Position numbers and translations under genes: made by a program. DNA of 48,682 bases, from assembly GCA_031411335.1 (NCBI GenBank), contig JANOAX010000005.1:1-48682 (forward strand), given 5' to 3'. The notes beneath the pieces are model-generated. The model was not told the DNA's origin. It ran no database searches and saw only the letters and a program-made list of their open reading frames with translations. Every line of letters starts with the position of its first letter. Within the stretch, counting starts at the first letter, position 1. The DNA is from JAJTFW01 sp031411335 (GTDB lineage Bacteria > Bacteroidota > Bacteroidia > AKYH767-A > OLB10). Shown here piece by piece: positions 43,467 through 48,682 of this stretch.

Positions 43467-43688
43467 TCATTGGGTTACCTTTTCCAAATTCATTTCACAA
43501 ACAGGGCATTGCCCAGCTGTTGTATATGCTGTATCTCCTTCGCATTTCATAGGGCATTGGTATTTTACAGCAGCGGAGTCGGAGGCAACAGTTAGTTGTT
43601 GGTTTTGGGTGCTGTTGCCCGAATTGTTGCAGGCAGAGGCAAAAACCACTGCTGCAACAACTGAAAACATAATAATTTTATTTCTCAT
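43467..43688 (-). CDS. Small heavy-metal-binding-domain lipoprotein
   Basis: The 73-residue protein has a signal peptide ending in a lipobox (VFASAC, Cys20). A linker follows, then a heavy-metal-binding domain with YQCPMKCEGD and GQCPVCEMNLEK (about 44-70). The same CPM/CPVC pattern occurs in the adaptor encoded at 30429-31631. It probably binds copper at the inner face of the envelope and may hand it to the Cus system. Its ATG overlaps the stop of the multicopper oxidase gene (ATGA), so the two are coupled. Confidence 0.82.
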   Translation of the reverse strand: MRNKIIMFSVVAAVVFASACNNSGNSTQNQQLTVASDSAAVKYQCPMKCEGDTAYTTAGQCPVCEMNLEKVTQ

Positions 43689-45385
43689 TGCTTAATTAGT
43701 TTTATTGTTTGATTCTGTGATTTAGAGTTTATTGCTAGGACATACACTCCTGGTGCCAATTCATTGGAAGAAATATTGAAATTGAATTTGCCTGCATCAA
43801 GATTTATTGCTTTTACCAATACCACTTGCCCTATCGAATTAGTAAGACTAATTGTGAGTAAATTTTCATTACTTGTCCCTTCAATTGTCCAACCATTGTA
43901 AGTGGGATTTGGATATACAGCACTATTTAAGTCATTATTCACATCATTGAGTCCTGTAGCTATCGGATTTACAATAAACTGTCCCATCATACCATTGTCT
44001 TCATGGCTTAAAATATGGCAGTGATACATATATGGCATAGTGGCGTCGTTAAAATCCTCAAACTTCATTACCAATTGAACAGTCCCTCCTTGTGGAGCCA
44101 CGGTTACAACATCTTTTCTACCTTGCAGGTGAGCAGGTGGAGTGCTACCATTTATAGAAATAATATAAAAATAATTTCCATGAATATGCCAAGGGTGAGG
44201 CATCATGCTTTGGTTGGTCAAACTCCAAATCATAACACTATCTTGCCTAGTATAAAAATTAATTACATTGTGGTTATACTGAACTCCGTTAATCGTAAAG
44301 TTGGTCATACTCATCATCGGTGAACCTTGCATGTTAAAAGTTCTAATTCCCGCCCCAGTTGTTGGCGTAACTACATTTGTAATAAGCGTGGCAGGAATCG
44401 TTGTTACAGGATTAATTGTAGGTGCTGTAACATTAAACTGTAGCAAGTTAAAATCAGAATTGTCTAATGGCCCAAGTGTTCCCATTCCCATTGCGTCAGG
44501 TGGTCCACCAGGATAACCAGCAGGTAATTGCGTTCCTAGTTGCTTCAAAAAGTATGTATTTCCAGTTTGTCCGCTAAAATCAATAATAACCTCAAAGCGT
44601 TCGCCTGGGCCAATCACGAGCTTGTTCACAGTAACGGGAGCGTTCAATAAACTTTCGTCACCACCTATAATTTTAAAGTTGCGGTTGTCATTCATGGCAA
44701 AATAAAAATAGCGATGACTGCTACCATTCAATACGCGGAAACGAACCATTTGTGCTGGCACATTCAATTGCCCGCTAATCGTTCCGTTTACCATAGTTGC
44801 GTTATCCAATTCATCATCCATTACAAACTGTTTATTGGTAGTATTAAATGTTTTCCATTGTAATACCAATGGAAAATCATCCACACCATAAGTTCTTGGA
44901 AGGTTCAAAGTAGCTTCTGTCGGATCACGCACAATAATTAAACCTGCGGCACCCTTTAGCACTTGGTCCATTGTTTTACCATGTAAATGCGGATGATACC
45001 AATAAGTAGCAGCATTGTCCATTATAGTAAAAGTTGGACTCCAAGTATTGCCAGCCATTATTAGATTATGAGGACTACCGTCATTCATAGGAGCAACATG
45101 CAAACCATGCCAATGAGTGGTGGTAGTATCCATCAACATATTATTAACATTCATAGTTACATTTTGTCCTTTGTTTAAAATAATTGTAGGACCTAAATAG
45201 GCTCCGTTGTAACCAATAGTGTTCGTATTGTAGCCGCTGTAAAATTGATAATTGCTATCAGCCATAGTCAAATTAATACTACTTCCCGAAAGTGTATCAG
45301 GAATAGGAATAAAGGACTGAGCTTGGGAAATGCCTATCATGAAAGGCAACATCAATGCAATTGATATTTTTATTTTTTTAATCAT
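43685..45385 (-). CDS. Multicopper oxidase with C-terminal T9SS sorting domain
   Basis: The 566-residue secreted oxidase starts at ATG 45383-45385 (MIKKIKISIALML). A signal peptide ends near residue 23 (SQAQ). All copper ligand motifs are present: HWHGLH at 91-96, WYHPHLHG at 129-136, HPWHIHGNYF near 400, and HCHILSHEDNGMM at 455-467. The last has the type 1 Cys and Met plus the trinuclear His ligands. The C-terminal 75 residues (YPNP near 492, then a beta-rich module ending TIKLIKQ) match a T9SS type A sorting domain, so the enzyme is likely delivered to the cell surface. The likely role is oxidation of Cu(I) to Cu(II). The frame runs 21 codons further upstream, but that extension lacks a signal peptide and overlaps the next gene. 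Confidence 0.92.
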   Translation of the reverse strand: MIKKIKISIALMLPFMIGISQAQSFIPIPDTLSGSSINLTMADSNYQFYSGYNTNTIGYNGAYLGPTIILNKGQNVTMNVNNMLMDTTTTHWHGLHVAPMNDGSPHNLIMAGNTWSPTFTIMDNAATYWYHPHLHGKTMDQVLKGAAGLIIVRDPTEATLNLPRTYGVDDFPLVLQWKTFNTTNKQFVMDDELDNATMVNGTISGQLNVPAQMVRFRVLNGSSHRYFYFAMNDNRNFKIIGGDESLLNAPVTVNKLVIGPGERFEVIIDFSGQTGNTYFLKQLGTQLPAGYPGGPPDAMGMGTLGPLDNSDFNLLQFNVTAPTINPVTTIPATLITNVVTPTTGAGIRTFNMQGSPMMSMTNFTINGVQYNHNVINFYTRQDSVMIWSLTNQSMMPHPWHIHGNYFYIISINGSTPPAHLQGRKDVVTVAPQGGTVQLVMKFEDFNDATMPYMYHCHILSHEDNGMMGQFIVNPIATGLNDVNNDLNSAVYPNPTYNGWTIEGTSNENLLTISLTNSIGQVVLVKAINLDAGKFNFNISSNELAPGVYVLAINSKSQNQTIKLIKQ

Positions 45386-45441
45386 TGTTCTATAATTTAA
45401 TTTTTTAATGAATTGTAATTGCAAATAACAGTTGGCGAACA

Positions 45442-45846
45442 TTAGCAACCATTTCCAATTTTCAATTGACTAAATAATAAATAGATTTTTATTCCTTCCG
45501 TAGCAAATGAAACATTGTATTTTTGGAATTGCCTTATATCAAATTGCAAAAACCGATACTTTTCATTTGCGGCAAGTCTGAATGATTTGTCAAGTTGTTT
45601 TTCATAAGTCGTTTCACTTATAGCTGGTTTAACAATGTAGTAATTTAAACACTCAGCATTACTAACTGAAAACCTAGCTGGATTGCGTATAGATTTAAGG
45701 ATCTCGCAAATAGGGCATTTGAAATTTTCCTCTGCATAATAAAAATATTGCGCACATGCCTTGCACATAAGCAAGGCAGAAACCAGAAAAAAGAGATGAT
45801 AAACTCTTCGTTTGATAACAGTCAATATCTTTTCAATGAGGTTCAT
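45442..45846 (-). CDS. Small membrane-anchored protein with CPIC motif, function unknown
   Basis: The 134-residue protein has an N-terminal hydrophobic segment (about 15-34, YHLFFLVSALLMCKACAQYF). A FKCPICEIL motif follows near 42-50, with single Cys residues also nearby. The CPIC pair resembles the CPVC of the metal-binding domains encoded nearby, but the rest of that domain is absent. I do not recognise the family. It lies on the same strand between the BNR-like protein and the multicopper oxidase, with short gaps, so it is probably cotranscribed. Metal binding or thiol chemistry is inferred only from the CPIC and the location. Confidence 0.5.
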   Translation of the reverse strand: MNLIEKILTVIKRRVYHLFFLVSALLMCKACAQYFYYAEENFKCPICEILKSIRNPARFSVSNAECLNYYIVKPAISETTYEKQLDKSFRLAANEKYRFLQFDIRQFQKYNVSFATEGIKIYLLFSQLKIGNGC

Positions 45847-45849
45847 GCA

Positions 45850-45879
45850 TTATTGCTTAATAAATTATTGCTTAATAAA
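45850..45879. repeat. Perfect 15-bp tandem duplication at the 3' end of the BNR-like gene
   Basis: TTATTGCTTAATAAA occurs twice back to back (45850-45864 and 45865-45879). The second copy encodes the last residues and stop of the BNR-like protein (FIKQ then TAA). The first copy repeats the same codons and stop just beyond it. It looks like a recent slippage or microhomology duplication. Confidence 0.7.
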
Positions 45880-47307
45880 TTTTTGATTGAAGAATATAGT
45901 ATCCGTTTTTACTTGTAAAAAATATACACCATTTGATAATGACATTACATCAAGAGATGAAGTGCGAAGGTGGTTTTGCAATAAAACTGTTTCGCCCAAT
46001 AGATTTGTTACTTTTACTGCAGCATTGCTTAAATCAAAGTTAGATTGCAACGTTAAAGTAGATGAAACAGGATTCGGATAAACGGAGAAACTGAATTCTG
46101 AATTTTCACTCATTCCTGTTGTAGCCTGTGTGTATGTTCCACTTCGATATTTTACCGTTCCGCTGCTATCATCCTGCCAAACGACAAATAGTTTTCCGTT
46201 ACTCATTGCAACATCTGCGTTTGTGATGTCGTCTATATCAACAGTGTCATAAATAGCAGGGAGTCCATTTGAAATATCATTACTAAAGAGAATCGGAAGT
46301 TGAGCCTCACCACTTACAACTTGTTTCCAAACAATTGCCATTGCGGTACCATCCGCTGCAATGCGTGGAAAGTTTTGTTGGCTAAGTCCGGGAGCTGATC
46401 CCAAAAGATTTGTCATGCTACTTACTACTCCTGTGCTGATGGATGATTTACTTAAATAGGTTCTGTATGCACCGCTCCCACCGCTCATAAAAGTTGAATA
46501 CAAAGTGTCGCCAATAATTATACCATCGGGTCCACTGGAGGGACAACTCATCAACATCCAATTGTTGTTGCCTATCTCAAAACCTACAGGAAACGTTGTT
46601 GCGTTGTCGTTAGAAATCCCTGTCCACATATCACGGATGTTGTTATTGTTATCTCGGTATAACATGGCGGATGTATTTCCAGATGATACAATGGCACCCG
46701 GGCAACAATCGCAAACTTCGGTTGAATTTCCCCAGCCGCTTGCTTTTACATCGGACGAAAATGTACTTCCGAAATCAGTAGATTTTAAAACTACCCACCG
46801 ACTGTCCATAAACATAGCGTTGAATTTCATGTACGCTACAATCGGATTTCCTGTTGCATCGGTAGTAACTGTAGGAAAACGGGAAATGCTGTCCGCAATA
46901 AAACCTAGCTCTACGGGAGCGTTGAATAAAACACCACCATTAAACGAAGTAAAAATAAATATACGGTTAGTATCCGAAGTTTCAGGGGTTCGTTTTACTA
47001 CCACATAAACTGTATCACCATGTGAAGCAATATCGGGACCTTGCCAGCTGGCCGTTGCAATGGTCATCCATGTTGGATTTAATTTTATAGGTGTAGTGAA
47101 CATAGTTCCGTTCCATTTTGAAAAGAATACAGATTCGTCACTCATTCTTCCCCAAACCATCATCGGATTTCCAGCACGGTCAAGAGCTATTCTTGGGTGC
47201 ATATTACTGAATGAGTTGGAGGAAATATTCATGCTTGGCGTCCAAGTGATTTGAGCACTGGCTGAAAGGCTAAACACGATGAGTAGAATAGCTAAAATAT
47301 TTTTCAT
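45865..47307 (-). CDS. Secreted BNR/sialidase-like repeat protein with CDCC motif and T9SS sorting domain
   Basis: The 480-residue protein has a signal peptide (MKNILAILLIVFSLSASAQ) and a beta-propeller-like body with Asp-box-type motifs (STDFGSTF near 176-183; SFNGGVLF near 121-128). Near the middle is a Cys cluster, CDCCPG at 199-204, which could bind metal. The C-terminal 80 residues (about 400-480, YPNPVSSTLTLQSN and ending QKFIKQ) match a T9SS type A sorting domain. It lacks the usual catalytic residues of a sialidase that I could confirm, so the name describes only the fold. Its ATG overlaps the stop of the upstream multicopper oxidase by four bases (ATGA), which points to a shared role in copper handling. 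Confidence 0.72.
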   Translation of the reverse strand: MKNILAILLIVFSLSASAQITWTPSMNISSNSFSNMHPRIALDRAGNPMMVWGRMSDESVFFSKWNGTMFTTPIKLNPTWMTIATASWQGPDIASHGDTVYVVVKRTPETSDTNRIFIFTSFNGGVLFNAPVELGFIADSISRFPTVTTDATGNPIVAYMKFNAMFMDSRWVVLKSTDFGSTFSSDVKASGWGNSTEVCDCCPGAIVSSGNTSAMLYRDNNNNIRDMWTGISNDNATTFPVGFEIGNNNWMLMSCPSSGPDGIIIGDTLYSTFMSGGSGAYRTYLSKSSISTGVVSSMTNLLGSAPGLSQQNFPRIAADGTAMAIVWKQVVSGEAQLPILFSNDISNGLPAIYDTVDIDDITNADVAMSNGKLFVVWQDDSSGTVKYRSGTYTQATTGMSENSEFSFSVYPNPVSSTLTLQSNFDLSNAAVKVTNLLGETVLLQNHLRTSSLDVMSLSNGVYFLQVKTDTIFFNQKFIKQ

Positions 47308-48682
47308 TGTTTGATTATTTTTTTGGTGAAGAATTTATCTTCTGTCTTCATGTGAATGAAGTAAAGACCGTTTGGCAAATTAATAGTGGAGAGTCTATAA
47401 TTGGAAGCTGCTTGTACTGTATAAATAATTTCTCCTATTGCGTTATAGATAGTAAGCGCAAATAATTTGTTGTCTGGCGAAATAACATTTAGAAAATCGC
47501 TTGTTGGGTTCGGATAAATGGTAAAGTTATCTTCAAAATTTATATCAGTTACTCCTGTTGCAGTGCTATCCACCACTAAAAAACTTCCCATCATTCCATC
47601 ATCTTCGTGATGAAGCAGATGACAGTGATACATGTAGGGTGTTGTGTTGTCGGCAAAAGTTTCAAATTTGGTTATGAATTTTACACTGTCGTTTGGTAGC
47701 ACAAGTATGACATCTTTCCAACCGTCTTCACTTGGGGATGGAGGCAATCCACTTTTTTCAATTACATTAAACTGAATGTCATGAATGTGAAACGGATGTG
47801 CGATTAAGGTTTTGTTCACCAAAGTCCAAATTTCTGTCGTGTTTAAATACACCAATTCATTGATGCTATCCAAGTTAAAAGTTTCGTTGTTGATGCCAAA
47901 GGGTCCTTCGGCTCTATTGGGGGGATCAATGGGTAACAAACGAAGAGTATCAAATACAAGAGTTCTACTATTAGATGCAGAAAGAATGTTAAAGGGAGTA
48001 TAGGGAACCAATGCGTTTGCAATAGTCGTAACAGGAGCGGTCGTTGCAGCAATTATATTTAATTGTAGTACATTAAAATCAGCGCCATTCAAAAAATTAT
48101 CTGAATACTCATGAATAGTGTCAGCACCAAAGCCAACACTATCAGCGCCGTAAATTCCAGTGGGTAATTCAGAACCATAATTTTTTAGGTAAATTGTTTG
48201 AGATAGCATTCCTGAAAAGTTGATGAGAATTTCTGCTCTTTCTCCCGGACTTAACATTAATCGCGTTAGAGCAAGTGATGTGTCCAACAAACCACCATCG
48301 GTTGCAATCTGGTAAAATGTTTGTCCATTACTTAAACCAAAATTGTATGTCCGCAAACTGCTTCCATTTAGAAGACGAAAACGAATAACTTGTGCAGGTG
48401 CGTTGAAATAAGGATTCAGAGTACCGTTCACAAACAATGCGGTATCCATATCGGTTGCAATAGCAATTTGTTGTAAAACATCAAACGACTTGGTTTGAAC
48501 TATTATAGGAATATCATCTACTCCGTAAGTTCGTGGCAAAGACAATACAGCTTCTGCACTGTCTTTTACTATAAACAAACCTGCAAGACCTTTTGAAACT
48601 TGTTGTTCGGTTTGTCCCGCTCCATGGGGGTGATACCAAAATGTGCTTGCATTATTCCTGACCTTAAAACTAGGACTCCAGG
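47304..48682 (-). CDS. Multicopper oxidase with C-terminal T9SS sorting domain (N-terminus outside window)
   Basis: The frame stays open to the right edge, so the gene is partial at its 5' end. A TTG at 48578 is an internal Leu codon, not a start. Reading upstream gives WSPSFKVRNNASTFWYHPHG and then AGQTEQQVSKGLAGLFIV, which is a normal oxidase core. Type 1 and trinuclear ligands are visible: WYHPHG at the edge, HPFHIHDIQF, and HCHLLHHEDDGMM. The C-terminus (YPNPTSDFLN and ending KKIIKQ) is a T9SS type A sorting domain. It is a paralogue of the oxidase at 43685-45385, with the same domain order but clearly different sequence. The first HxH pair should lie just outside the window. It overlaps the BNR-like gene by four bases. 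Confidence 0.92.
   Translation of the reverse strand, partial: WSPSFKVRNNASTFWYHPHGAGQTEQQVSKGLAGLFIVKDSAEAVLSLPRTYGVDDIPIIVQTKSFDVLQQIAIATDMDTALFVNGTLNPYFNAPAQVIRFRLLNGSSLRTYNFGLSNGQTFYQIATDGGLLDTSLALTRLMLSPGERAEILINFSGMLSQTIYLKNYGSELPTGIYGADSVGFGADTIHEYSDNFLNGADFNVLQLNIIAATTAPVTTIANALVPYTPFNILSASNSRTLVFDTLRLLPIDPPNRAEGPFGINNETFNLDSINELVYLNTTEIWTLVNKTLIAHPFHIHDIQFNVIEKSGLPPSPSEDGWKDVILVLPNDSVKFITKFETFADNTTPYMYHCHLLHHEDDGMMGSFLVVDSTATGVTDINFEDNFTIYPNPTSDFLNVISPDNKLFALTIYNAIGEIIYTVQAASNYRLSTINLPNGLYFIHMKTEDKFFTKKIIKQ

Noticed and set aside
45386..45448. 21-codon N-terminal extension of the multicopper oxidase
   Set aside because: The internal ATG at 45385 begins a proper signal peptide. The extension would put a non-signal stretch before it and overlap the CPIC gene.
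48578..48578. Start of the right-edge oxidase at a TTG
   Set aside because: The frame continues upstream to the edge with clear oxidase sequence (WYHPHG), so the TTG is an internal Leu codon.
1..48682. tRNA, rRNA, CRISPR array, transposase or integrase genes
   Set aside because: I looked in the intergenic gaps and among the proteins and saw none. Short or degenerate RNA genes could still be missed by eye.

Overview
The window comes from a low-GC member of the Bacteroidota, most likely a free-living gliding or environmental lineage (Flavobacteriales, Chitinophagales or similar). The signs are secreted proteins ending in type IX secretion (T9SS) sorting domains, GEVED and Ig-like surface modules, a Bacteroidota-style GumC/tyrosine-kinase polysaccharide protein, and few Shine-Dalgarno sequences. 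I see no rRNA, tRNA, CRISPR array, transposase or integrase.

Layout. (1) 1-5216, minus strand: the N-terminal 1738 residues of a giant secreted surface protein (signal peptide, fibronectin III domain, long parallel beta-helix, GEVED and Ig-like modules) whose C-terminus lies beyond the left edge. (2) 5217-8403: two GDP-L-fucose genes (gmd, then fcl) on the minus strand. They are separated by 342 noncoding bases containing a perfect 21-bp inverted repeat. (3) 8845-30409, plus strand: an 18-gene exopolysaccharide, capsule or O-antigen locus. It encodes a Wzc-like chain-length/tyrosine kinase, an ABC flippase-type exporter, an MBOAT/SGNH O-acylation pair, a UDP-GlcNAc 2-epimerase, FemAB-like, methyltransferase and deacetylase modifiers, six glycosyltransferases, a sugar epimerase/dehydratase, an O-antigen ligase/polymerase, an AsnB-type amidotransferase and a WcaF-like acetyltransferase. 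Genes are close-packed and often overlap, which suggests one long transcript. (4) 30429-48682, all minus strand, converging on the sugar locus with only 19 bases between: a copper handling and efflux island. In transcription order it holds a multicopper oxidase (cut by the right edge), a T9SS-exported BNR-like protein with a CDCC motif, a small CPIC protein, a second multicopper oxidase, a small metal-binding lipoprotein, a cytosolic Csp-type copper store with a clear terminator, a 4-TM protein, a CopB (P1B-3) ATPase, a CusA-type RND pump split over two frames, a calcium-type P2 ATPase, an AAA/NadR-like NTPase, a TolC-like channel and two tandem CusB-like adaptors.

How they work together. The copper island can oxidise Cu(I) outside the cell (multicopper oxidases), bind it at the envelope (CPxC/HMBD lipoproteins), export it across the inner membrane (CopB) and across the whole envelope (CusA/B/C), and store it in the cytosol (Csp). 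No recognisable copper regulator lies in the window. The most striking observation is the CusA split. The two halves meet at TAATG, and a canonical -1 slippery heptamer (T TTA AAA) lies in the right frame just upstream of the stop, so a full pump could be made by frameshifting, by coupled re-initiation, or as two subunits. All active-site residues, including the methionine triad with the same spacing as in E. coli CusA, are intact.
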